Shown: positions 31,818-45,300 of the stretch, in pieces
Position numbering within the stretch: the first letter of the stretch is position 1
How the letters are laid out: every line of letters starts with the position of its first letter
From: Hygrocybe punicea
Lineage: Eukaryota > Basidiomycota > Agaricomycetes > Agaricales > Hygrophoraceae
DNA: 64,000 nucleotides
Reading direction: 5' to 3'
Assembly: GCA_963556145.1 (NCBI GenBank)
Contig: OY744466.1
Span: 2,728,001 to 2,792,000, forward strand
Made by a program: the position numbers and the translations under genes
The notes under the pieces: generated by a model
Told to the model about the DNA's origin: nothing
The model's database searches: none
The model's input: the letters and a program-made list of their open reading frames with translations, nothing else

Positions 31818-34800
31818 TTAACGAATCAAGGTATTGCGGAGTTGCCCATTTAAGTGATCAGGTAGTTGTCCTTCATATCTAAGCCTTGTGATATCATCTA
31901 ATATTTCTTGTTCTCTGAATTCTTGTCTGAGATAGCCACTGCAACCTCTCATAATAACATTGGGGTCAAAACCTTGGATAATGATGGTGCCTGCTGCACT
32001 TGCACTTCTAGGCAGAGCTGTGTAATAGGACATGTGTGAAAAACAGCTGTTTAAATGTACAACATTGTAAGGGCGGGTTTTTCCCTGAGATGCATGAGCT
32101 GTCATAGCAAAGTTGGGCAGCACCCATACTTGTTGTCTTTCAACAGATTCTTTCAGATCACTTGGAAATAGACAGTGAATTGTTTTTGTGCTCTTCACAA
32201 TAGGAACCACATTATCTGGTAGACCAGGTATTTGAACCAATTGAGGTGGATTATCCAATTTCACAAAGAGTGTGTTGAGAACATGTTTATCATGAGGGTC
32301 TTTGATTGATTGCCAGCCAACAACAATGCCTTCCTGGCCTTTGGTGATGCATAATTCAGTTGCATCATTGTTTCGGATCATCACAGGCATGCCAAGACAC
32401 AATGGGAGCTTTCCAGGAAAGTGTTCAGTTGCTCCATGGTTGAGTTTCCAAATCTCAAGTTGTTCATCAAAATTAATCTGATTTGATTTGTGAATTGTCT
32501 TTGATGCCACTTTGGATTTCCCCCATTTGGTTTTATTAGCTGGATCACTTTCTTTGCCCCATTTGTCCATAGAGTAGAAGTGGGTCAACTTTTGATTTGT
32601 ATCCTCTGCAAAACGCTCACATCCAAGCTGGTTGATTCTGTCTTTTTGAGAGTGCACCCCACAGATGATAGCAACATTTCTGAAGTTTTTTGCAGCAACA
32701 TTTGGCTGATCTGAGCGTTGGCCAGCAATTCTCTTTCTCAGAAATCTGATGTCTTCAGGGGTGCATGCACCATATCGCATGTTCACTAAAGTTGTTCGCA
32801 ATGATGCATCATCAGGTGTTTGTGTCTTTTGACGCATATTTTCTCTCAAAATGACAACTGTTGTGATCTGATGCCAGAGTGCTTTGCCAATAGCTGCTTC
32901 TTGATAATGTGGTTTCAGGCCAGAATCTATTTGTGTTCCTACTGAACCACTATACAAAGATGCACCTCCAACAGGTGGCAGTTGTGCAAAATCTCCTGCA
33001 AAAATAATATTAATGCCTCCAAATGGCACATCAAATACATTCAGAGCTTTGGCAAGTTGTGAGCTGATTTTGTATAATTCATGGCATGCCAACATAGATA
33101 CTTCATCTATGAAAATATAATCAATTCCCTCTAGCCTTGCTCTCACTTGAGCAATTGTTACACTTTGATTACTGGTATCATTATTCATACGAATGCCTAG
33201 GAATGAGTGGTAAGTTGAGCCACCCAGTAATGCTGCTGATGTTCCAGTTGGACCCAGTATAACAAGACGGTGTAATTCATGTCTTTGTTTAAATAAATGC
33301 TTGAGTGCTTTGATCACTTGACTTTTGCCAGTTCCACCCATACCTCCCAGATATATTTTTAGCTAATCTGAATTTAGAGTTGCAGTGTGATTAGCAACAA
33401 TTCTAAATGCTCTTTGTTGTTCAGTATTTAATTTGAAAAGAGTAACTGTGCCATCTATTAATTCCTGAACAGCTTGCATCTTTGCTTTAAAATTATGTTT
33501 TAAATATGATTGGTCAACAACTTTCACGTCATTTTCAGATGCATGAGTTTTTCTGATTTGTTCAGCATCAGCAACACGTGCGTTTCTATCAGCAATGATT
33601 TCTTGTCTTTTATCTTGAACAGCTGTTTTCCATTTACCACCAGGCTGTATGATTTGAGGTGTGAGTGGAGCGGTATCAATTGTATTAATGCCATCAGGAC
33701 TGATATCTAGCCAGCCCACATTCCTTACACTATCTTCAGTGGCATCCATTTGGGCTTTGATTAACCATCCCTTTGAACCAAGGGTGGAGTATTTATTCAA
33801 TCCATAATCCTCATTATCAATTCCTTCATTATCACCACAATCATCACCATGACCATTCTCATTGATGTCATCCACATTATCCATTTCTGCTTCTGATGTC
33901 ATCCAAGAATGAAATATACCAGCTGTAGCATCACCTTTTTTGAGCTGAGCTGAATAATCATCTCGAGCATCATTGCATTCATATCTAATATTAAAATGAT
34001 CCATTATTTGGCTTTGTCGTGATGTAAATTTATAATCTGTAAATGCCTCATCCCATGACTCATTGTTATTCTTAAGATCTTGGCCTGTTCTCCAGGACTT
34101 GAATAAAGTAAGCATGGTGGCACAGTAATATTCTCTATCTCCTCTATCTCCTCAATCTCTTCTTGGAAGTGAACCTCCTACAAAGTTAGGCACAACTTTT
34201 TTATATGATGAATGATATTCTATCCAGTGTGTTCCATGTAATGGATGAGCTGACAAAAATTGTTTATGAGCCTGTTTATTGTCTGTGTCATCGGAACCAA
34301 TTGAATCTGATGTTCCATTGATATTGCTAGCATTATCACTATCCTCTTTAGAAATGTCATTTCCATCTTCATTAGCAATAATAGACCCACTTGAATCAGT
34401 GTTGCTATCATAACTACTACTGTAATCACTATTTTCATTTGAACTGTCAACTCTATTCTCATTGTTTCCCAAATTGAGCTCATCATCATCAACATCGCCT
34501 GGTAAACTGAGATTACATTCAGCTGTTCCTTCATATTGTTGATTTTTTGCATTTGAATCAATCAAGTCCAACTCATCATCACTGTTTTGAGCATTATGAT
34601 TTTTCTGTGTTGGAGTAGGTATTTTTACTCGTCTTGCCATTTGTATCCATTCATATAGGCATGTAACATTATAGGTATCTGGTCTATACATGTAATCATG
34701 GACTGCTGTAAAGCCAACATATTGATTTTGGTTTTTTTGCAAGAGAACCTTGTCTGTCTCAGTGTTTTCAGCAGTATCCTGGTCAGATTTGAACACCTTC

Positions 34801-35040
34801 ATTGTTTCTCTCACATAACTTTTCCAATACACTGTTACAAACTGGTGGCTTGTATAGTGATCTGGATTACCTAGCAGATACAAAGATGCCATTGGACCAC
34901 CTATTTCCATCTTTGATGTCAATGAATTAATTATCTGTGTTATCAAACGTCTTGCTTTGTCTTTTTGTTTCATAGATCCTCCCAGCATTTCAGAATTTTT
35001 GGTAAAAACACTTGGAATAGAGTCAAAGATAGTTTGCAAT
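31818..35040 (-). pseudogene. HEL-A Rep-Hel C-terminal half (linker and PIF1-like helicase), inverted
   Basis: Three consecutive segments of one minus-strand frame: 35040-34152, 34115-33363 and 33341-31818, separated by in-frame TGA and TAG codons also present in HEL-B. It begins TIFDS, exactly where the plus-strand half ends. The middle holds an acidic Ser/Asp/Asn-rich linker. Helicase motifs are GGMGGTGKS (near 33340-33300), DYIFIDEVSM (~33110), FAGDFAQLPP (~33000) and a terminal AHASQGKTRPY (~32090). A further TAA at 31815-31817 replaces the CAA of HEL-B. The linker and helicase are otherwise very close to HEL-B. Confidence 0.88.
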
Positions 35041-35267
35041 CTTAAGTCAAAGTGAGGTACGAGTGTGACATAAGAAATGGTCTTTGAGCGAGTGACAGGT
35101 GTGACATGGAGTCAACACTCCGTGTCCTGCTGTCATCGTCGTTGCGGCTCGTTTTCTTCAATCTCTTCCCTCTCTAGAATACACTTCTCTCGCTACCTGC
35201 CCCTTTCCCCTCAAAAAGCCACTATTAAGCCTATTAACCCTTCTCCTCTTCCAAACTCTCCTAAAAA

Positions 35268-35854
35268 ATGCCACGGATCAAATCTGACCCCAATCTCCAG
35301 ATATGCCCTGACTTCGGCTCGGACGACTTCCTTGACATCCGCGATACCATTGCCGCAGCCACACATATCACCCCCGAACAAGCTACCCTCAACCTCGTGG
35401 CCTCCTGGTCAGCACAAAACAACACACAAAAGGTGGCTTGGGCAGCCCAAGTCAAGGCCGACCAGCTCCTCGAGGACATAGCCACCCAGGCAGCTGTGGA
35501 CGCAGAGACAGCCGCCCAGGCTTTACGAGACAAAGAAGCCGCAGACAAGCTCAAGGACGCAGAAAAGAAGAAACCAAAGATGCACACCTTCGACCTGACA
35601 AAATCAATCAGCACTAACATCTCCCAACGCCCCTCAGTCTACGCCCTCGAAAGGCTCCGCAAATTCGAATACGTCGAGCTCTGGTACTTCACACCAGAGG
35701 GCTGCAACGATGCCGCCATGACCCAACGCTCCGCCGCGGACGATACGTTCGGTATCACCAAAACCGACTCCGACCTCATGGTCCTCAAACCAGTTGCCAC
35801 CGTCCGTGCCTCTCGCAAGGCCATAAAAGACGAAGACCTCACCTGGGACCAGAT
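35268..35854 (+). pseudogene. DIRS-like Gag, 5' part, interrupted by HEL-B
   Basis: The frame starts ATG CCA CGG ATC at 35269 or just upstream and runs to 35854. It is Ala/Asp-rich with a helical stretch (residues ~45-105), then FEYVELWYFTPEGC and DLTWDQ. At 35855 HEL-B begins; the frame continues at 48436 (EIGSTLMLRNQ). Together they resemble the gag-like first ORF of DIRS-like elements in Agaricomycetes, followed by RT. Upstream, 35041-35267 is a C/T-rich leader without a gene. Confidence 0.7.
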
Positions 35855-36459
35855 TACGAGTTCTTTCATTTATGGAAAACTCGTTCTTATAAACCCGGTT
35901 TTCAGCCATTGAGGTGATTCATTCATCTCAGGGACTGAGGGAAAAATGTGTCCAAATATAGAAACTGAGTTCAAAATCCCTGTTGACTGGTTTCATTCTG
36001 TAATTCAGAGCCTTTATTCACTTTCACACATCATGGATTCTCATGAAAATAGACAAGGAGTATGTGATTGACACTGTCGTGCTGGAAAAAAATTATGGAG
36101 TGGATATGGTATAATTTGGGCTACCTATGAGCTATTTTGTGCAAGGGAAATGAGTATAGATTCAATAACTAGTGTAATACTGCAATGTAAAATGTGGTAA
36201 TTTCTAGCCATATTCTATGGCATGTATGGTACACTTTTGTCCACATAAGGCACCTGGGGAACATCATATCTGAGTCTCTAGAATGCAAACAAGTGAGGGT
36301 GGTCCGGAGTTGTGGCTGAAATTCAAGCGGAGTCCAAAATTAACAGGAGAGCTTTCAAGCTCAGTTAAGTGCAAAACCTTCTGTGGCTCAACAGCAAGAT
36401 TGTCGGGCAGTGGTGTACACCAAGGTAAGTACATAGTTTATTTTCTTGGTCTGGTACTG

Positions 36460-37110
36460 ATGTCTGCACCCCCTGCACCTCATCTGTGCTGAAAATGAGG
36501 GGTTGGGGGGTCTCAGGACCATGCACTCCCATCATTTGCCCAACCACTGCCCCCTCCTTTGGTCCACCACCAGGACACCCCACCCTGCTCTATGTTCGAC
36601 CACCCACAGCTCGTGTACACCCCCCAGCCTTCGTTTGCATTGAAAATGAGCACGCAGGGGGTCTCAAGCCCTCACGTTCATGCTGTCTGCCCCAGCACCA
36701 CCTCCACCCTGGTTTGAACCACCAGGACACCCATCCCACCCCATTTGTGTCCACCCCTGGATCGTGTATGCCCCCTGCAACCCATTTCCGTTGAAACTGA
36801 AGGGTCTGGAGGTCTCAGAGCCTCGCGCGCCTGCCATCTGTCCAACCCACCCCACCCCCATTTTTTTAACATCCACAGCACCCCCTTCCCACCTGTTTTC
36901 GACCACCCCCGACTTGAATAGACCCCCGACTTGAATAGACCCCCTGTGTCCCCCCCGCACCTCATTGCGGTTGAAAACCAGAGGTTGGGGGGTCTCAGGA
37001 TGTTGCGCTCCTGCCATCTGTCCAACCACCAGAATCAGCCTGTTTGTGCCCATCGGGCCACCCCACCCAGCTGGTTTTTGACCACCCCCAGCTTATGTAT
37101 ATAGCGGCCC
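36460..37110 (+). repeat. HEL-B stem-loop array, first part (diverged)
   Basis: Four or so degenerate units of the 150-bp repeat, with recognisable GAAAATGAG..GGGGGGTCTC and TGCCCAACCA blocks. A short tandem duplication of a CCCCCGACTTGAATAGA segment is at about 36906-36942. 37111-37560 follows with an AT-rich spacer, the stem-loop at 37264-37286 and no gene. Confidence 0.7.
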
Positions 37111-37559
37111 CAGCCCAGCCTCTCTTTCTCAAGACCTGCCAGCATAAACCATTTGGTAACATTTAGAACGAATCAATTTAATTTAATTTAACTAATTAAT
37201 TTGATAATAATAATGATATTGCTAGATATGTCCATGTTTGGATGTGAAAGTGGCAAGCAAGAGATCGCCTCAATGCCCGAGGCGATTTTGCTAACCACTT
37301 TCTGCTTATTCAGCAGATGGTTGCTTCAACATCCCCACCATGACAACTTCAGTAGCTTCAGTATTCACGATATGGTGAGACAGTGACACATTCATTTGTT
37401 GTAATACAAGTCCCGTTTTATGTGTTTTCCGCCGCTGTTGCTAACGTTGATTTTACAAGCCATGAGAACTGATTTTTCTAAGCCGTGTGAAATATTTTGT
37501 AACTGTGGGAAAATAAAAATGATAGTCCAATGTGAAAGCAATCCCATCCCCATTTCATC

Positions 37560-39010
37560 ATCCACCAAGACAGCCCGGTACTACCGCCGCGTTTTCAACC
37601 TCCCCCGTCTAGGCTACACCCCCCGCGCTCCGTTTCCGTTGAAAACGAGTAGTCGGGGGGTTTCAGGCCCTCGCGGTCCGGCTGACTGCCCAACCACCAG
37701 CGGATTCCCTTTTTCTACCACCAGGACACCCGCGCCCGTCTCGTTTTTGACCACCCCCGGCTAGTCTACACCCCCCACGCTCTGTTTCCGTTGACAACGA
37801 GCGGTCGGGGGGTCTCAAGCCCTCGCGATCTGGCTGTCTGCCCAACCGCCACCCCCCCTTTTTCAACCACCAGGACAGCTCGTTCCGCCCCGTTTGATAC
37901 CACCCCCGGCCAGTCTCCACCCCCCGCACCTCGTTCGCGTCGAAAACGAGCGACCGCGGGGTCTCAAGACCACGCGATCCGGCTGTGTGCCCAACCACCA
38001 CCGTCCCCGTTTTTCAACCACCAGGATGCCCCACCCCGCCGCGTTTTCGACCACCCCCGGCCAGTCTACACCCCCCGCAGCTCGTTCGCGTTGAAAACGA
38101 GCGACCGGGGCGTCTCAAAACCTCGCGATCCGGCTGTCTGCCCAACCACCACGAAGCCCCCTTTTTCAACAACCAGGACGGCCCTTCCCGTCCCGTTTTC
38201 GACCATCCCCGGCCAGTCTACACCCCCCGCAGCTCGTTCGCGTTGAAAACGAGCGACCGGGGCGTCTCAAAACCTCGCGATCCGGCTGTCTACCCAACCA
38301 CCACGAAGCCCCCGTTTTCCACAACCAGGACGGCCCTTCCCGTCCCGTTTTCGACCATCCCCGGCCAGTCTACACCCCCCGCAGCTCGTTCGCGTTGAAA
38401 ACGAGCAACCGGGGGGTCTCAAGACCGCGCGTTCCGGCTGTCTGCCTAACCACCGCCAACCCCCTTTTTTCATCCACCGAGACACCCCATCCCGTCCGGT
38501 TTTCGATCACCCCCGGCCAGTGTACACCCCCCGCACGTCGTTCGCGTTGAAAACGAGGGGTCGGGGGGTCTCAGGCCCTCGCATTCCGCCTGTCTGCCCA
38601 ACCAGCAACACCCCCTTTTTCATCCCCCAAGACAGCCCGTCCCGCGGGTTTTTCGACTACCCCCGGCTAGGTTACACCCCCCGCACCTCGTTCGCGTCGA
38701 AAACGAGGGGTCGGGGGGTCCCAGGCCCTCGCATTCCGCCTGTCTGCCCAACCAGCAACCCCCCCTCTTTTCATCCCCCGGGACGCCCCACCCCGTCCGG
38801 TTTCCGATCCCCCTTTGCCAGTGTACACCCCCCGCACCTCTTTCGAGTTGAATATGAGGGGTCGGGGGGTCTCAGGCCCTCGCATTCCGGCGTCTGCCCA
38901 ACCACCCCCCCCGTTTTCATCCACCAGGACACCCCGGCCCACACCCCTGGGTCATCTACATCCCCGTACCATGTTTCTGTTGAAAGCGTGAAGTTGGGGG
39001 TGTCAGGCTC
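37560..39010 (+). repeat. HEL-B stem-loop array, main part
   Basis: Nine well-conserved units of about 150 bp. The CCCCCCGC block recurs near 37618, 37770, 37920, 38070, 38226, 38376, 38526, 38678 and 38826. In most units C-run, CTCGTT, AACGAG and G-run can fold into one long hairpin. Inter-unit similarity is highest at 37990-38410. Open frames across it are by-products of a repeat length near a multiple of three. Confidence 0.88.
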
Positions 39011-39348
39011 TTCAGTGTTTGACTAGTATATTTACTTATATTTAATTATTAAATAGAAATTAAATATTATATAATCAATTTCCAAATTTATTGGTGAAAT
39101 CTAAATGCTACCCTTGTGACACATCATCTGCTAGTGTATAACATGCTATTCCACTGCGTTGTGTTTCTACTGCTCCTGCTGTTCCCCATTCCCTCTGGTC
39201 CTCATGTCTGTTTTACGGTTCCTTCCTTGTTGTCAGTGACACATTCTGACCATTCATTTAACTTGTGTTGCATGACAGGCCGATGCCAATGCCAATGCAT
39301 CATTGCGTATGTGATTTCTTCGCAAAGACAGGTTGGTTTATCTGACCA

Positions 39349-42300
39349 TTGATTAAAGTACCAGAAATCTCTGGTGGCCTTGTTTACATGGTACACAGCT
39401 CGGTGTTACATTATCATCCCGACACACCCCAGGATGTGGTGTTTGCTTATCGTTCGGTTTATGCACCGGAGAGGTTGAGTTTCAGGACACAAATATCTTT
39501 TTATTGTCTTGCTCATGTGTCCCAAGACAGGGTGTTATACTATCGTCCTGATGCACCCCAGGATAGGACACTAATATCTATTTATCGTCTTGTTGTGTCC
39601 CAAGACAGGGTGTTATACTATCGTCCTGATGCACCCCAGGATAGGACACCAATATCTATTTATTGTCTTGCTGTGTCCCTGTTATTCTATCATCCTGACA
39701 CATCCCAGGATATGGTGCTTGATTACCATTCTGTTTATGCACCACAGAACTTGAGTTTAAGGACACAAATATCATCTTATCGTCTTGTTCATCTGTCCCA
39801 AGACTGGGTGTTATATCATCCTGACACACCCCAGGATAGAACACAAATATCTTCTGATCATCTTATTCATCTGACCCGAGATTGGGTGTTATATTATCGT
39901 CCTGATACACCCCAGGATAGGACACAAATATCATCTTATTGTCTTATTAATCTGTCCCAAGACAGGGCATTATACTACTGTTATCATACACCCCAGGATA
40001 TGGTGCTTTTTTATCATTCTGTTTATGCACCACAGAACCTGCATTCAAGGACACAAATATCTCCTTATCATCTTGCTCATGTGTTCCAACACAGACTACT
40101 AGATTATCAACCTGATGCACTCCAGGATATGGTATTTTTCTATCATTCTATTGATGCACTACAGAAATTGATTTCAAGGACACAGACAATATGTGATTAT
40201 TTTGCTCATCATGTGCCCCAAAAGAGAGTATTAAACAATAGTGGAGAACACCATTCTTCTCATATCATCTCACATATAACAGAAGAAACCATACAATGTC
40301 TTCCCAACATAGATCACCTTGGTTCACACCATTGGATTTCAAAGTCCCACAAAGAACTACCATTTATTATTGAATTCTATGTACGACTTCTTTTATATGT
40401 CAATGCATCCATGCATAACTTATTATTTGTATATGAAATACTTCTCAGGAAGTGTCAAAGAATACATCTAAAGCTGCTACAAAACATGTATGCTGCACAT
40501 GACTTTGCAGTATATATACAAAAATATCAAACATCAATGATATATAGTTTAATTTTTATCTTTCAAGTATTTCTGGTATATTATTCACAATATTTTATGG
40601 GTCTTAATTTCATATGTGCCACTGCTTTAAAACATGAATCTGTGTCAGATAATAAATATTGCTCTAATGATGATACCAAGGAGAACAATACAAATATGCA
40701 TAATATTGTTGGTGGTGGATCAAAGTTGTTCATATTTAATGAGCTGTCTCCTTATTTATCAAATTCCATAAGATATCCTACTAATGTGAAATTCAAATTC
40801 AGAGAATATATAAAACAATCAGATACAAGAAGTGATATGTTAAATACATTAACATGTTTTATCCCATGGAATGTGTTATTACCACAATTGACAACAGAGC
40901 AACTAAAGTCCATTGCAGGAGCTCATAATATTGTCACATATGCTAGATCTCATAAGACAGATATTCAAACTTCAATCAAGAGCCATATATGTGTGAATTG
41001 TGCTCAATATCTATCTGTATTTGATGTCATAGATATTGAAGTTTTACATAAGGAATCAAAGGCATCTAATGCAAGAGCAGTGAAACGATATCAAAGCCAA
41101 AATATAGAATACAAAGTAAAAAATTTGAAATCAGTAACAAGATATCAACAAACAAAAGGTATAGAATATAAATTAAATCATGCCAAGTCAGAACAAAAAT
41201 ACAAAAATAAAAATAAAAACATGTTTCCACCTCTACCTCTCACAGCTGCTCTACAACATACAATTATAGCTAACGCATGTCAAGATATGTCACCTGATCA
41301 GGTATCAGAATCAGGATGTGCTATATGTGGTCAATTGACTCCAATTAAATATTTATTAAAACTCTCGAATGTCAACATAGACTTGAAAATATTGATAAAC
41401 CCAGGTGTGACACAAAAAGAGCGATTGACTGCTGAAGATCCTATTAAAGGCTTGGATGGCCCTGTCTTAATTAAACAGCTGCACAGTATGTGCACAAGTT
41501 GCCATAAATCTTTGACAAAAAATAAGATTCCTCTGTTGTCATTAGCCAATGGAAAATGGTTAGGAGATGTTCCAGTACAGTTGACAGATTTATCATTTGC
41601 AGAACAGTTGCTGGTTGCAAGAGTGCGACACAATCGTTGTATTGTAAGAGTATCTTCAGGAATGCATAAAATGAGAGCGAATGCAATCACCTTTGCTAAT
41701 CCTATTCCTAAAGTGTATGATATTCTACCTCCACCCATTGAAGACTTGGATGAAGTTCTGGCATTTATTTATACAGGGCCATGGAAGCCCACTAAATCAG
41801 ACTTTGAGAGAACACGTCTTCTTGTAAGAAGAAACAAGGTTAAAGCAGCATTGGAATGGTTGAAGTTGAATTATTGTGATTATTATGATCTTGAGATATC
41901 ACAAAGAAATCTTGATCAGTATCCAGAAAATGGTCCTCCAGTTGTCGTAGATTATCATCAATCATTTACAAATAAAAATCCAGAGTCGACAGCTATCAAT
42001 GACATTGAAGAAGAAGATGGTGTTGAATCAGGCAAATGTCCATTTGTTGTTCATGGTTTGACAGGTGAAGAATATTCCAACAAAAGTGCCAAAGCTCTCA
42101 AGGCCATTGCATTAAAGCATTTGACTTCAAATGAAAAAGTTCTAGCCATAGGTCATGCAGCACATCCTGAATCTATTTATGGTAATCCACAGTTATTTCC
42201 TCAAATGATGCCCTGGTTGTTTCCATATGGACTTGGTGGAATTGGCAATGCCTATCAGCAGGGAGAATTATCAGATATTAGACACAAAAGACATTTGCTT

Positions 42301-45300
42301 ATGTATCATGACAAAAGATTTCAAAAAGATCCATATTTTCCATTGATTGCATTCAATCACGAACAGATAAAACAATGCACTACAGCAGGATATTTATTAG
42401 CGGAAAAGTCAAAATTCCAGGAGATTTCAAACAGATTGTTGGATGTCAACATTCATACACTAGCAGACATTTCTAAAAGAATGGAAAATGGTGATAAAGT
42501 AATACCAGAAACAGATGAGGAAAAATTGTGTTTTAAACTCATTAATGATATTGATCATGTTGGAGGTGGTGTAAAAGGATCTGTCACCAGCAAAAAATAT
42601 ATGCGCAATGAAATTTGGTCTTTAATTTCATTTGTTGGTGCACCCTCTTGGTTTATTACATTTGCTCCTGCCGACAACAAACATCCAATCTCATTATATT
42701 TTGCAGACACCAAAGAAATATTCAATCCTGTTCTAAGAGATTATAATGAAAGATATCGATTAATTGCCCACAATCCAGTGGCTGGTGCAAGATTTTTTCA
42801 TTTTATGACTCAACTCTTCATTAAACATATACTTGGAGTTGGAGAAAATCATCCAGGAATCTATGGCAATACAGAAGCATATTATGGAACAGTTGAACAA
42901 CAAGGACGGTTGACATTGCATATGCATATGCTCTTGTGGCTTAAAGGAGTATTATCACCGCAACAAATCAGAGACAGAATTATGGATCCAAATTCTGATT
43001 TTCAACAAAGATTGGTGGAGTATCTTGAGAGTGTGCATATTGGAGAGTTTCTCACTGGATCCATGGCTGATGTAAAAGCCAACATTGAAGAAAACAGTCA
43101 ATCTAAGGATTATCAGGATCCTACTCAGACATTACCGGACACACCTCCACCAATGTGCAATAAGTCAAATCATGTTTGTAATGATCATTGTTCTAACAAG
43201 TCACAACTTAATTTGTGGTGGGATAAATTTTCAAGTATAGTTGATGACTTGATTATGCGTTCTAATATACATAATTGTGGTAGAAATCAGTCAAGTAGCA
43301 AGAAGGCCAACAAAAAAGATAGACCAACGTGTATGAACAAGCATGGGAAATGCAAAGCCAGATTTCCAAGACAAACCTTTGAACAGACTCAAGTTGATCC
43401 TAAATCAGGAGCTTTGAACATGAAAAAAGGTGAAGCTTGGATCAACACATTGACACCATGCATAACATATCTTCTTCGGTGCAACTCAGATGTGACAAGC
43501 CTCCTCTCAGGTACTGCTATCAAGGCTATAGTGGCATATGTCACTGATTATGTTACAAAACCTGGTCTGAAAACATATACTATCTTTGACTCTATTTGGA
43601 GTGTTTTTACTAAAAATTCTGAAATGCTGGGAGGATCCATGAAACAAAAAGACAAAGCTAGATGTTTGATAACACAGATAATTAATTCATTGACATCAAA
43701 GATGGAAATAGGTGGTCCAATGGCATCTTTGTATCTGCTAGGTAATCCAGATCACTATACAAGCCACCAGTTTGTAACAGTGTATTGGAAAAGTTATGTG
43801 AGAGAAACAATGAAGGTGTTCAAATCTGACCAGGATACTGCTGAAAACACTGAGACAGACAAGGTTCTCTTGCAAAAAAACCAAAATCAATATGTTGGCT
43901 TTACAGCAGTCCATGATTACATGTATAGACCAGATACCTATAATGTTACATGCCTATATGAATGGATACAAATGGCAAGACGAGTAAAAATACCTACTCC
44001 AACACAGAAAAATCATAATGCTCAAAACAGTGATGATGAGTTGGACTTGATTGATTCAAATGCAAAAAATCAACAATATGAAGGAACAGCTGAATGTAAT
44101 CTCAGTTTACCAGGCGATGTTGATGATGATGAGCTCAATTTGGGAAACAATGAGAATAGAGTTGACAGTTCAAATGAAAATAGTGATTACAGTAGTAGTT
44201 ATGATAGCAACACTGATTCAAGTGGGTCTATTATTGCTAATGAAGATGGAAATGACATTTCTAAAGAGGATAGTGATAATGCTAGCAATATCAATGGAAC
44301 ATCAGATTCAATTGGTTCCGATGACACAGACAATAAACAGGCTCATAAACAATTTTTGTCAGCTCATCCATTACATGGAACACACTGGATAGAATATCAT
44401 TCATCATATAAAAAAGTTGTGCCTAACTTTGTAGGAGGTTCACTTCCAAGAAGAGATTGAGGAGATAGAGGAGATAGAGAATATTACTGTGCCACCATGC
44501 TTACTTTATTCAAGTCCTGGAGAACAGGCCAAGATCTTAAGAATAACAATGAGTCATGGGATGAGGCATTTACAGATTATAAATTTACATCACGACAAAG
44601 CCAAATAATGGATCATTTTAATATTAGATATGAATGCAATGATGCTCGAGATGATTATTCAGCTCAGCTCAAAAAAGGTGATGCTACAGCTGGTATATTT
44701 CATTCTTGGATGACATCAGAAGCAGAAATGGATAATGTGGATGACATCAATGAGAATGGTCATGGTGATGATTGTGGTGATAATGAAGGAATTGATAATG
44801 AGGATTATGGATTGAATAAATACTCCACCCTTGGTTCAAAGGGATGGTTAATCAAAGCCCAAATGGATGCCACTGAAGATAGTGTAAGGAATGTGGGCTG
44901 GCTAGATATCAGTCCTGATGGCATTAATACAATTGATACCGCTCCACTCACACCTCAAATCATACAGCCTGGTGGTAAATGGAAAACAGCTGTTCAAGAT
45001 AAAAGACAAGAAATCATTGCTGATAGAAACGCACGTGTTGCTGATGCTGAACAAATCAGAAAAACTCATGCATCTGAAAATGACGTGAAAGTTGTTGACC
45101 AATCATATTTAAAACATAATTTTAAAGCAAAGATGCAAGCTGTTCAGGAATTAATAGATGGCACAGTTACTCTTTTCAAATTAAATACTGAACAACAAAG
45201 AGCATTTAGAATTGTTGCTAATCACACTGCAACTCTAAATTCAGATTAGCTAAAAATATATCTGGGAGGTATGGGTGGAACTGGCAAAAGTCAAGTGATC

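Larger units (their letters stand above)
875..35040 (+). mobile_element. HEL-A: Helentron-like element, heavily nested and partly inverted
   Basis: The 5' end is TACGAGTTCTT at 875, the same start as HEL-D (13457) and HEL-B (35855). HEL-A sequence can be followed through 875-about 3400, 11528-12628, 13242-13456 and 23493-28032. It then continues inverted from 35040 back to the 3' hairpin at 28556. Foreign insertions fill the gaps: Helitron E, a solo LTR, HEL-D with a Gypsy inside, and a gag-only LTR element. Order was deduced by comparison with HEL-B, which is collinear and lacks these insertions. The 875-3400 part is less certain because HEL-B is shorter there. Coding capacity is an HUH Rep, a PIF1-like helicase and a USP-like domain, all broken. 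The inverted block 28033-35040 also carries 524 bp of non-HEL sequence that originally lay downstream. Confidence 0.7.

Noticed and set aside
37560..39010. CRISPR array
   Set aside because: Units are about 150 bp with no constant short repeat plus unique spacer pattern, and the genome is eukaryotic.
44458..44500. Intron spanning the TGA in HEL-B
   Set aside because: No GT donor or AG acceptor pair of workable size flanks it, and the frame is the same on both sides.
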